Source: Muricea muricata
Lineage: Eukaryota > Cnidaria > Anthozoa > Malacalcyonacea > Plexauridae
DNA: 64,000 bases
Assembly (NCBI GenBank): GCA_963855995.1
Contig: OY979730.1
Span: 11,819,300-11,883,299 of the forward strand
Reading direction: 5' to 3'
The notes under the pieces were generated by a model that was not told where the DNA came from, searched no databases, and saw only the letters and a program-made list of their open reading frames with translations. Position numbers and translations under genes: made by a program. Positions 1-10,791 of this stretch are shown piece after piece. Every line of letters starts with the position of its first letter. Position 1 is the stretch's first letter.

Positions 1-3000
1 TGATTGCAATTAAATGCATTCACCACATTTTATGACCTGATGCATGAGACAGTGATTAATACTTTCTTTTTAGCTGTCTTAAAGACACAATTTGCTGTAC
101 GCTGCCTCAAGCACTTTTACAGAAGATCAACAAACCACGAAAAATAATAAAAAATGAAAGGAATGTTCAGCTTCCAGATAAGAAATCCAGATAGCCACTG
201 TGAATACAGATTGTGAACACGTAATGTAACTAAAGCGTTATCTCAATTTTAAAAACTTCCAATCGCAAACGGTTAATGTACCAAAACGTGCAACTTACTC
301 GCTCAAATTTCATAGACAACCTATCCAAAGAAAGCTGAATGAATACACTTTTGAACGAGAATAAACACTAGTTTCATTGCTTAATATTCTTTTCAAGATT
401 TAAAGTTGAATGCAGAACTCCGCTTTTTTTAGGACACCCTGTATAGAGGCAGAAATTCAAAAGTTGCAAGCAAAAAATTTTTATGTTGAAACAGAACCCG
501 TTTTTATGTCTTCAAAATTTTTTATATCGAAACAGAACACGAAGAAAGAATTGTTAACGCCGAGTGAAACAGTTTTCTTTTAAAGTAAAGTTTACAGTGA
601 TTTTTAATAGCATGCCTAATTGCACGAAGAGACAAGTGCATTACAAACATTAATTACTGGATTGATTCCAGTCAAAAAATGGTCAGAATTTTTTTAAAAG
701 TACTTTCCAAATCAGTGAAATTTCAAGCACACTTTGATAAGTTGAAAACAATATATTATTGGCAATCAATTTTAGCAGTATGCTCACTTTGATTTGACTT
801 GCAATTGCCTGGACATCAATTATTAAAGTTTAAGATATTTTCTGAAAAACCAAATCACGAACAGTATTAGATTCATTCCTAACACGGCCGCTGTATTTTC
901 TTAGTCACATACGATTCAATATTTAGCATATTTTACAAGATTGCTTTCTTCATTTTCAAATTGCAATGTACTCCTTTTACTTTTATCTTACACTGTAATA
1001 TAAGGAGTAATATTACATTACAAAGGTGTACGTATCACCCAAAAGCTTTACGGAACATCTTGTATTACAGATTATACAAACGAATTTATGTTACAAATTT
1101 AGATATACTCTATTTTTACACAAAATAATTACTTTAAAATTGGCTATATAAATCCTAATACAATTTGGGCCCCCACTTAAAAAGATCTAATATTGCAAGT
1201 AAAGCCTTATCCTAGCTTACAATCTTATGCACTACTTAACTAATGTAAGCAACCAAATTTGATTTTTTTGTTACTATTAATTCGCCATATTGCCACAAAT
1301 TAAACGCCATATTGTTAGAAATTATGTCGCCATATTGTTGCCGCATTAATGGCGCACCTAAATCCTAACCGCAGGGCACCCCCCATTTTAAACCGCAGGG
1401 ATCCCCCTTAACCCTTTATATGGATCATCACAAACCTCACAGCGTCTTCTTTCTTCAGTATGAGGCAATCATGCAATGTACAGGCTGCATTATCCGTAAA
1501 CACACACGCTGCCCGACCGCATGACCGCCCTACAATTCCATTTTGGAGTGCACACAGTGCTCAAGATATCCACCAAGTCACTCAATGAAGTAATGCAACA
1601 TTTGCCCAGGATATCCACCAAACTCATTGAAGTAATGCAACATTTGCCAAGGATATCCACACCAAGGCGTTGTGGGAAGTTGGGAGAATTTCAAAAATCT
1701 TGAAAAAAGGTTGGGGTCCGTCTGAGGGCCTGGTGCGTGGATTTCACGCCTTGTGCCTTACCCTAACTAACGCGAGTTTATCTCACTCACTTGTGCGCGC
1801 CTTAAATTAAGTCCTAAGAGACCTAATGCAGACTGAGAAAGTGCAATCCTAGTGAAACACCCCCATTTGCAAAGAACCATTCCTAACACATCAGCATGCA
1901 ATCTTTAACACATTGTGTTTCAAACTGAAGCTTTTAGCAATAGCAATCGGCCCTGCACGGACACAACCACAAGTTCGTTTCTAGACTTTCCCAAGGGGCA
2001 CCTCAGATCTTGCTTCATAAGTGCAGCCCAAGGGCACAGCAACTACTATTTGCAGTTGATTGTCACAGCCGGGACTTGAAACAGGAAAACTTTTATTTTG
2101 GACGAAACTGGATGATTTTTAGCTGGAGCGTATAGCGATAACTAGCTGCCCTCTATAGAAACAGCATATAAGTTAACATCGCGACTTATTAGATACTCCA
2201 AAATACCTGCAACACTTCAGCCGTCCGACACAGACAAACAGTACACCCAAAAAGTGGCGCCTTCTTTTTACATGTACTGCTTGCTCGTGCTGAATGGATG
2301 AAGAATCGCAGAGGCCTTGGAAAAATAATAAAGCCACAATGCCACTGCCCACGTGACCAGCCTATGTACGCAACACGTATCTATTTTTTTACGCACGCAA
2401 GCAATACGAAAATTGTTGCTCTGACGTCAATATAATTCGATAGTAAATGGCACAATGCAAACGGGATCTGACGATTGGAAGACATGCAGTTGAGTAGGGC
2501 TCTCTCAACTTCTTCCGGCCTTAAGGTCATGAGTCATGGATACATGTGAAAATAAAAATTGAAAAGCGGGCAATCAAAACAAAAATGTGCAGATATATAA
2601 ACAGCGAGACTGCCTGCCGCAGTATGGGGGTGAAGGTGGTCTTTTGCAGACGGGTATTTCGTTCACACACATTGGATCTTAAATTAAAAAAATTGAAAAA
2701 TCGTTATAGATAAATGTAATGATGGTGCATAGTGGACAATATTACATTAAGGGCGTAGACGAGTGGGGGAGACGTCCGGCACTAAACAAATAGGGCGGGG
2801 GGGGGGGGGAAGTTTCATAATCACCTTGTATCCACAGGTGCCTTTAATAGATATCGGTACCGTTTATTTCAGGCAATTTAAACAACTCTAACAGACGTTA
2901 AAATATAAAACGCTGTATAGGTATGTTTTTACGGCTGTCTTACACACAGAAATAGTGATACCGTTTGCAAAATGCTTCAAATGTTCTTTAGAAGAGCTCC

Positions 3001-3420
3001 AATAAATACAGAATTTTTTGTATCTTGTTAGGGAAAAAACATGACTTTGTTTTAAGCAACAAGCGTGTTATTGATATTTTTCGTGTTTTACTGTTTGTTT
3101 GCATTGTTTTGCATAAGTGGGGTCCGGACTCTTCCCTCCACTCGCCGTGAATACACCCTTGCGGCACACTGCGCCAGGGGATAACCAGAGAGCTATTATA
3201 TACTTTGTATGACTGAAAATATATTAATGTTTTGAAATTTGCCCGACATGACAAAATTGTTAAATTTTGGAAAACAGTTTTGAGCTTTAGCACGAATAAT
3301 ACGAGGTGCAGATAAAATGCGGACGCGAACTGGCGGAATGATTTCAGTATGTAAAACGTTAACTATTAGACTAAACCCGTTTTGAACTTTTATGTATTTA
3401 ATCCTGATGTGGAATTTTCG
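1..3420. other. Intergenic, no gene recognised
   Basis: No open frame here resembles a known protein or has convincing splice sites. The stretch holds AT-rich unique-looking DNA, a direct repeat of about 42 bp in roughly 2.3 copies at 1563-1650 (sharing GTAATGCAACATTTGCC), and a G homopolymer near 2798-2811. It could contain promoter or untranslated sequence of a gene to the left, but nothing shows that directly. Confidence 0.5.
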
Positions 3421-3436
3421 TATTGCTTGTACTCAG

Positions 3437-3583
3437 TAGCGAAGCCAGCCCGACAATTTGGTCATGCTATGCAAGTTTAAATCATTATCATTATTCATTT
3501 CCTTAGAAATTGATTCCTTATACGGTCTATAAACAGTGAAAAATTAGCATTTGCATGACCAAATGTCAGGCTGGCTTTGTCAC
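3437..3583. mobile_element. 147-bp hairpin MITE with 13-bp target duplication
   Basis: The two ends are imperfect inverted repeats of about 30 bp (left begins TAGCGAAGCCAGCC, right ends GGCTGGCTTTGTCAC; both share TTGGTCATGC inside). The element is bounded by a perfect 13-bp direct repeat, TGCTTGTACTCAG, at 3424-3436 and 3584-3596. It has no coding capacity. The duplication length is longer than the 8 bp usual for hAT elements, so the superfamily is unassigned. Confidence 0.6.
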
Positions 3584-3596
3584 TGCTTGTACTCAG

Positions 3597-4770
3597 AAGC
3601 TTTGCAAGCGATTGGTTATAATACCAAAACAGGTATGCAAAATCGGTTCTTAATATCAAGTCAATGTGGGGTTCCTCAGGGTAGCAATCTTGGTCCACTG
3701 CTCTTTCTTATATATATAAACGACCTACCAAATTGTCTCAGCACAGCCTCTCCGAGAATGTTCGCAGATGATACTAGTGTAAGTCTAGCAGCATCTACTT
3801 TGCAAGAACTCGAAAACGCGTTAAATCAGGCACTTCAAAATCTTAATATTTGGTTGAAGGTTAATAAGCTGAGCCTTAATATAGCGAAAACTGAATATAT
3901 GATTATTGGATCACGCCAACGATTGAATGTTAATGTTGATGGAAGCATCAACATTAACATTCAACGATAAACCAGTTAAAAAAGTAAATGGGACGCAAAC
4001 TTTGGGCATGACAATAGATCAACACCTTACGTGGGGTAGACATGTTGAGGAAATATCGAAAAAGATCTCCTCGGCTATTGGCGCCCTTAAGCGTGTAGGA
4101 CCCACTATAACAATAGATGTCACTAATAAAATATATAAAGCAATAATCCAGTCTCATATTGATTATTGTTCCACAGTCTGGGACGGACTGGGTGTGACTT
4201 TGCTTGATAAAATACAGAAATTACGAAATCGAGCTGCAAGAATAATAACGCAATCAAATTATTATACCAGTGCGAGCAATCTCTTGGAGGAGCTGGGTTG
4301 GGACAATGTTTCCACTCGTTGGAAAAAACAAAAAGCAATCCTTATGTTTAAAACACTGAACAATAGGGCTCCTGAATATTTACGTAATCTCTTTACTGAT
4401 CGAAACCTGCAGTATAGCCTTAGAGACACTTGTGGTAAACTTAACCTACCACGTCCACGCACGGATTATATGAAACGAAGCTTTAGTTATTGCGGGGCAC
4501 ATCTATGGAATAATTTGCCCGAATCTATTCGTACTATAAAATCATTTAAGATTTTTAAAAAAGCTGTACAAAATTACTATAAGAACGATTAGCAGACTCC
4601 CACACGGCAATCTTGTAAAACAGTACCATTAAGTTGTAATGTTGCATGTGACGTAATTATTAGAATATTTGCTATAGTATAACTCCATGTTTCTTTCTTT
4701 TTTAATTAATGTTGTATATATATACTGAAGATTTTACCGTGTTTAAATAAAGAGTGGTTGATTGATCAAT
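3597..4770 (+). mobile_element. 5'-truncated non-LTR retrotransposon (CR1/L2-like) 3' end
   Basis: Reverse-transcriptase sequence is readable in two frames: 3600-3964 and 3927-4592. The first carries the motif GVPQGSNLGPLLF and the catalytic FADDT (YxDD-type box), characteristic of non-LTR (LINE) reverse transcriptases. The second carries the thumb/C-terminal region with DYCSTVWD and ends at a stop at 4592. A short 3' untranslated tail follows with AATAAA near 4746 and an end rich in TTGATTGATC, like the microsatellite tails of CR1/L2 elements. The copy lacks its endonuclease and most of the RT N-terminus. The frame break coincides with a 19-bp hairpin at 3923-3964. It is a dead fragment; CR1/L2 assignment is from motif style only. 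Confidence 0.85.
3923..3964. repeat. Perfect 19-bp-arm hairpin at the LINE frameshift
   Basis: Positions 3923-3941 are the exact reverse complement of 3946-3964, separated by GAAG. The reverse-transcriptase reading frame changes exactly across this hairpin. It looks like a snap-back (templated inverted) insertion that broke the frame. Confidence 0.8.
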
Positions 4771-4910
4771 GACGATGTCTTACGCTCGTTCACCGGGACT
4801 GCCCACATTCGAACTTGGTCTTAATTTTTAGTTTACTCCAGGGCAAGTGAAGCTTTAATTAGCATACCCAATCCCTGTAGGATGGTTAGTTAGCATTCAA
4901 AATAGCGGCC

Positions 4911-4950
4911 GACGTCATTGACGTCATGATGACGTCATGAGACGTCATGA
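4911..4950. promoter_or_regulatory. Cluster of four CRE-like GACGTCA sites
   Basis: Four copies of GACGTCA occur within 40 bp, two of them as the full palindrome TGACGTCA, the consensus for CREB/ATF-type bZIP factors. No gene start was recognised immediately beside it; the nearest recognised coding start is at 7766. Function as an enhancer is inference; a simple duplicated palindrome is the alternative. Confidence 0.4.
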
Positions 4951-6469
4951 TTACTTTTAAGCAAAATGCTTGATTTATAATTTCTATTTACGATTAATAA
5001 TATTGTATTCTCAAGCAAATTCACCTGTGAAAAGTTAATGAAACGACATTTATGGACAGAGAGAGAGAGAGAGAGGGAAATACCTAATGAAACTGAAATT
5101 TATAAAATGTTTTCTCAGGTGCATTGCAAAGATCACTTGAAATCAAAATATAACTCCTTTTCTACATTTTTGGAACTCCGTTCCTTGTCATGATATTCTG
5201 CATTCTTGGATATGCAAATAATACAACGTTTGACTCACATTGCATAATGACTTTCAAAAAAGCTTCATTTATTTCGAAGTTATTGCACACAGATGAGAAG
5301 GTCTAGTGAATAATCATAGCTCACGCACATTAAAGGGCAGTTCCAGTCGTTTTCGACTGTTTTTGCTACAAAATAGGCGATCTCATCAATACTCATTATG
5401 CAGTGTTATTATTATTGAATATCCTCACGAAGAACACAGTCACACAAATTCTAGAAAAGACGTTATATTGTGTATTTACGGTACTTCCCAATGCAGTCAA
5501 CAAAATACTTGACAAAATATTGTTTTAAGGCACTTTAAACAAATCAGAAATTCCGATTTTTGTAACCGTATTCTGGTTTAAAATATTTATTTAATGACGA
5601 GTTTTGGACTGCCAGAAATGCAACCGTTACAGTTTGGTTTTAAAACTAGAACTTTGTCTAAAAAAATCTCAAAATTAAATATTCACATTCTGGTCGCACT
5701 ACCCGCATTTTTTAAATCAGAAATAAATAATATATAATTAGTGGTCTTAAAATGCTAATGTTTTAAAATTATTGGTTTTAAAATTCGACTTCTAGAGACG
5801 GAAACAGCAAATGGAGAAACTATAGTGTAGTCTATACACGATTAATTCAAAATATTAAACGTTCAATAAAATTTCACTGTAAATAACACAGCTATTTATA
5901 TGAAATTTAAATATTTGAGTTGATATACTTTTCATCTTATATTTGAGTGGCAAGGCACGCCTAAAAGAATTAATTTCAGCAATAGAGAAGCAGGAAGTTT
6001 CTCTTTTATTAACTGTCCAATATTTTATGAGCGCCTGCCCCCCCCCCCCACCACTGGTTAAAAATATGTGACCCCGCTGTTTCCACCTCCTCAATCCTCC
6101 TGCTAAATTATTCAAGGTAAAATCATTCCGTGAGTCCGCATCCGATATCCGTGTCTGGCAGTTTGCGTCCGCGAGCCCACGTCCGCATTTTATCCACACC
6201 GATAAAGAAGTTTTAACGACAATTTTTAGGCGAATTAACAGCTAGTTCGTGACACCCATCGTAAAATATCATTTCTCTTTATAAAAGCACTTTACATGTA
6301 CAGTGAAATTTCAACAAGCTTTGAACATACTTTGTATAAGAATACATACCTTCCAATTTTCTTTAAGCCTGAGAAGTTAGCAACAGATCTTCTTACATTT
6401 TGTTTCCAACTCGAGGAAGTTGCGTGCTTGTTTTAGTTGCTTGTCGAGTCTGCTGCCACGTGGCTGAAA

Positions 6470-7170
6470 ATAATTCCACTTTTTCGGCCTAAAACAATGA
6501 ATGAAAAAATTAGCTTCAAACACCCGGCCAAAAATTCAAAAAACTCATTCATGCCTTTATTCAAGACAACGACAGCGAACAAATGAGATGGAAGGTTTTT
6601 AATTTAAAAGATGCAAAGTATACATCGTGGCGAAACCAATTTTTTAAGTACAAAAATGCACACCTTTGAGTCTTCTCTGAGGCTGAGGATCAATAATTCT
6701 TGTTCAAATTGTTTCAAATGCGTTGTTAAAAGTTGTTATATGCTTGTGGTCCTTCAGGCAGCCGATCACGAGGTTAATTAAAATAATTTGCCATAACTTC
6801 GGCCTAAAATGAAAAGTTTTAAAACAAAATTAGCTTCACACACGCTAAAAACTTGCGTCTCCAGTGATTTAATGCAACGAGAACGAACAAACAAGGCATA
6901 CATCATGGCCGAACGATTTGAGAAGAAATTCTGAATACTTTGACTTAAAATGTACAGTTTGTGTAAAGTACAAAAATACAAACCTAGCTTCGAGTTTCGT
7001 ACAAGGCCGAGCAGCAGCAATTCATGTCGAGGTTATGTTTCAAATACGAGAAAGAAAGCGCTTCTTGTTCGCCATGTTCTTCGAAGCTGCCGGCGTGACC
7101 ACGAGGTAGGAATATTTTGCCATATCTTCGCCCTAAAAAGACAAATTTAAACCAAAACTAGTTTAAAATC
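6470..7170. repeat. Degenerate tandem repeat, unit about 300 bp
   Basis: The phrases CGGCCTAAAA and AATTAGCTTCA recur near 6485, 6800 and (weaker, CGCCCTAAAAAG) 7130, each followed by a segment with ACAAAAAT and a CGAG-rich stretch. Copies are well diverged. On the minus strand the units contain possible donor sites (for example AAG followed by GTGTGC near 6663), so they could be untranslated alternative first exons, but nothing decides this. Confidence 0.4.
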
Positions 7171-7765
7171 ACAACAAATATCTTATTCCACTAATTCTGC
7201 ACAAATACATGAAATATAACGAAACCTCAAGCAAAATTTAACATCTTTTGGCCGGACAAGAAGGTCGAAGCGATTTGCAGCAGCAAATTGCAACTCAATT
7301 ACAAAACATCTTTGCTTGCCTAAATAACCACGTTTTAAACAAAATATATGAACAACAAACCTCTCAAGGCTTCGAGCTTTGCTCAAAGATTGAATTTGAA
7401 CATTTCTTCTCCAAATTCGCTTCAGAATTTGGGCAAGAAATCCATGTTAGTTACTTCAACCAACTGGACACCCAACAAGAAATACTCGCCTCGTGCTGGA
7501 GTGTGACTTTAAGAGTTAAACTTGCCGCATACGAAATAGGTCACATGACTAGAAATCAGCATTTTTATTGGCAAATATAGCGGCCATGTAAATTACTAAT
7601 TAAATTTGAATATTTTTTCAATTGCTAATAGCAACGATTGGCTGACAGTGTATTCCTCGGTGTCCTATTCGTCCATTTTAATTCCCAGAGGAAAACTTTT
7701 GAAGTTTCCCGTCGGATTAATTCTAACTTCGCTACTGATCTCGAGGGAGCACGTTTTTAAACAAT

Positions 7766-7930
7766 ATGGCTGATTTTCTTGTAGTAATTTTGATAACATT
7801 CGTCGTAGGTTATACAGTATTGCTTTGGTATTTTTACTTACGCAGCAAAATTTTGAGGCAGCGAATAAGAAAAGAAAATGATCTTTCACGAGAAACAAAT
7901 AACGACAACGAGCCTAATAAGATGCATTAA
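7766..7930 (+). CDS. Small single-pass membrane protein, 54 residues
   Basis: The frame starts at ATG in the context ACAATATGG and ends at TAA, giving 54 residues. Residues 3 to about 25 form one hydrophobic helix (beginning MADFLVVILITFVVGY and continuing LLWYFYL). This is followed by a strongly basic stretch (RSKILRQRIRK) and a polar acidic/asparagine-rich tail, the layout of small integral membrane proteins with a cytosolic basic tail by the positive-inside rule. I do not recognise the family with confidence; there is a loose resemblance to SMIM13-type proteins (helix followed by WYF and a basic tail). The sharp amphipathic layout and clean start argue it is real, but a chance frame of this length in AT-rich DNA cannot be excluded. 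An inverted CCAAT box (GATTGGCTG) lies at about 7636. Confidence 0.5.
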   Translation: MADFLVVILITFVVGYTVLLWYFYLRSKILRQRIRKENDLSRETNNDNEPNKMH

Positions 7931-10791
7931 TTTTTACTACCTGACTTAAATTCGTCGAATGCAATCAGTCCTAAATGGGATTAAATTTCAAAAGATTTTC
8001 ACCTGGTCTTACCGACTGCGAAAGCATTATTTCTCTTTGTTAAATATTGAGCGCTCAAGAGCACTCCAAATCGGCTCTACGATAACTACTTTCATTTGAT
8101 CAGAATGGCTCAAAATACATTTCGAAAACATAGCGGCGACAAATTCGAAATATTCTGCCAAGTTTAAACGCCCGAGTCACCTTTTCCACTGCTTCTATAG
8201 CTAATAGAGCTCCAGTCAAAAGAAAAATACGAATCTAAATACAGTATGCGTACATTCATTACGGCAAATTCAAAAGGGCAGCAAATTTGAAATTTGTTTT
8301 GGTTTACTATAAGATGCTTTCATAAAAACTCCTGTGAAATCAGTCTAGTCTGTCCTTGTCAGATATTTTGGCACCGTATAATGGCATGGCGCCTTAGGGG
8401 GGCTTGTGAACGGATATTTACGTCTCCCGAACAGTCTAGGCAGTAGTTCGTTTACGTTTTTGACGACGAAATACAATCTTGTGCCCATTTTGGCAAGTTG
8501 GGAATCAGCCGTGATATTCTGAAAGGCAATTACCTGTCTGCGAAAATGCTCAATGTTTCTGTTTTGAAACTAATATGGAGTCCTGTCATGGCCTATCCTG
8601 CTCTGCTACCCCCCCCCCCCCCCCGCCTCCCTTCTCCCACACCATATATGCCCCCTCTACAAAGCCCATGTTTTCAACTAAAGAAATTTATTGATTTCTC
8701 CCCAGGCCAAAGAAACAAGCTTATGCAAAAGAAAAGAAATGCTGCGGGGTGAATGTATGTTGCTTTAACTTATTTTGGCTGTCTATCACATCTTCTTGTT
8801 GAGTTTGTTTTCTGTATCATAGATAATTTGGATAAGATAACAAGTACTCCTTCAATAAGATCACAAGTACACCTTTGTTAGCTGTGTTGATATAAATGTT
8901 AAGTAATTGTATTCGTTTGTCTTCTTCTTCTTAAAAAAGAACTTTACGACTGGTTGCACAGAGAGTCTGATTCTGCAATGTGCATCAAGGCAATTGGTTT
9001 CATTCGCGAAAAACCGTGTTGGTGTCGCTGATGTGAAGGAACTGAGAGAACTCTTAATCTTGTCTCTTATCGCTCATTGAAATAGATGTAGGCAACAATT
9101 TATTTTAATTTCGTTTGATTAAGAGTGTTTTTAAGGCAGAGCTTTCTTCCATGCATTAAATTGCGAACAAGTAAACAACTCGTAGAACGTAGGAATGTAT
9201 GAAATATATCAATGCCCCTGCCGGAGTGCCAAAATAGTTGAGAATCTTTTAATAGTTATAAAGTTGGCTCGCCTCGTCCTTGCTTTTAGACATGTAAACA
9301 GTTTGTTATTTTCCAACATTCCCATGATATTCTTGTGTGTGGAATTTTATTTTTGGCACAAAATAATTATTGTTCGTTGCGAGAAATCATGTTTTCAGTT
9401 TCAACCTGCACATGGTGCCCGTTTAAGCGACACTTGGCAAAGACACAAAAGATAATTATCAAATGTAACAACATACAATAGACTACATTCCAAGTCTTAC
9501 AATTTCGTTTCTAGCTTTAGTGTGATCACAATTAAGTGCTTAATACCCCCTAAGATTCCCAGCCAAAACGCGTCTAGAATACTCACCATATATGCATATT
9601 TATTGTTATTACAATTTCCCCCGCTGTGCTCACGTCATACGTTACAATATCGCCATGATTCCAGTGTCAAATTTTCCCATGAAAGTTTATGCATTCCATT
9701 GAAAACCAACAGATTTTTCTTGTTTTTGCCCGAAGCCTTTGCTTTTTCCCCGTCGTTGTCCCCGGAAAGCCGTCCATGCCCCGAAGGAAGTTTGGATATT
9801 GTACACAAAAAGCAGTTGCCATGATTTTGCGGTTTGGTACCCTGTTGTTTTTGCCAATGCATCTTGTTTTGCCAGCCGAAATCCTGTTTTGCCTGTGAGT
9901 CATCCTCATAATTATGAAGTCGTCTTATCGAGGCGCGTGGAACAATATGTAAACAAATTAGAGCTAGGAAACTGGAGCCAGTGTAGTTAGTGCAGTCGAA
10001 AGCAAACGAAATGTATTGTTTCTTTCACTACCCGAAACGATTAAACAGAATGCCGCGTTTTTCTGCTATTAATTAACCTTCCCGACGAAGGGCATTAACT
10101 CGAAACCCGTAGAATTCTATTTTATTGTTTGAGATAGTGAAAGAACCCATATCTTTCGCCTGCAGGAATAGAGAACCTTTTTGGAACGTTTGGACCCTGT
10201 CATGATTAATATTCGAGAAAGTGTTCCTCAAGCCTTCCAGCTTGAAAGGAGCTTGAAGGTAAAGTTCATCAAAATCTTCCTCGATCCTGGAGGGAACTTA
10301 TAGGCTAATATCACCCTTAACACGACTATTTTCCTCGTGCCCTCGACCCTCGCTTGTTGTTTTTCTCATGTTTTCTCCCATGCCTCGTGTGCGTGTAAAC
10401 CACGCGTGAATTTAATGAGATATCTTCAGCATTGACCAATGAACGTCGAGAGCGCCAGACTTGTTGTTATTGAATTCTCCGACAATGCGTGTTTTCACTT
10501 GCCCCTCATCACAAAAGCAGCGAAGTTTCGAAAACAACTTTGATAAATACCATTTAATTGCCGAATTTGCATCCAGCGCTCTTGGAATTGTACTTGTAGA
10601 TGGCCTGAGATTCAACGATTATCGTACGAGAAACATGAAGTAAAAAATTGCGGTAAACAAGAATTGGAGCGCTGTTAAACGACCGAACGCACGGGCCTAT
10701 TTAGTTGCCATATGCATAGTGAACCTGTGGGGAAGTTGGGAATCAGCCGCGATATTTTGAGAGGCAATGACCTATCTACGAAAAGGCTGAA
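7931..10791. other. Intergenic / upstream region of the RasGEF gene
   Basis: No protein-coding exon recognised. It contains a C homopolymer at about 8610-8624 and a 62-bp segment at 8494-8556 that is repeated just before the RasGEF start codon (10731-10793). The region directly upstream of 10792 is a candidate promoter/5' leader but no TATA box or initiator can be assigned with confidence. Confidence 0.45.
8494..8556 (+). repeat. Upstream duplicate of the RasGEF 5' leader
   Basis: The segment begins AAGTTGGGAATCAGCC and matches 10731-10793 at roughly 54 of 62 positions (counted by eye). The downstream copy is immediately 5' of and includes the start codon of the RasGEF gene; in the upstream copy the same position reads TCAATGT, so an ATG is retained but the frame after it does not encode the PTB domain. 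It may be a relic of a duplicated first exon or promoter. Confidence 0.6.

Larger units (their letters stand above)
4771..7765. other. Intergenic, degenerate repeats, no gene recognised
   Basis: Apart from the CRE-like cluster and a GA run near 5060-5076, the stretch shows C/G homopolymer tracts (about 6042-6051) and a degenerate tandem arrangement at 6470-7170. In the latter the phrase TTCGGCCTAAAA followed by AATTAGCTTC recurs about every 300 bp. Several open frames of 60-115 codons occur but they overlap on both strands and show no domain or codon signal. Confidence 0.45.

Noticed and set aside
5855..6199. 114-codon minus-strand frame
   Set aside because: It includes a G homopolymer read as poly-glycine and repeat-like GCGGACG phrases; no coding signal.
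7248..7580. 110-codon plus-strand frame
   Set aside because: Low-complexity Gln/Phe content with overlapping frames on both strands; no domain recognised.
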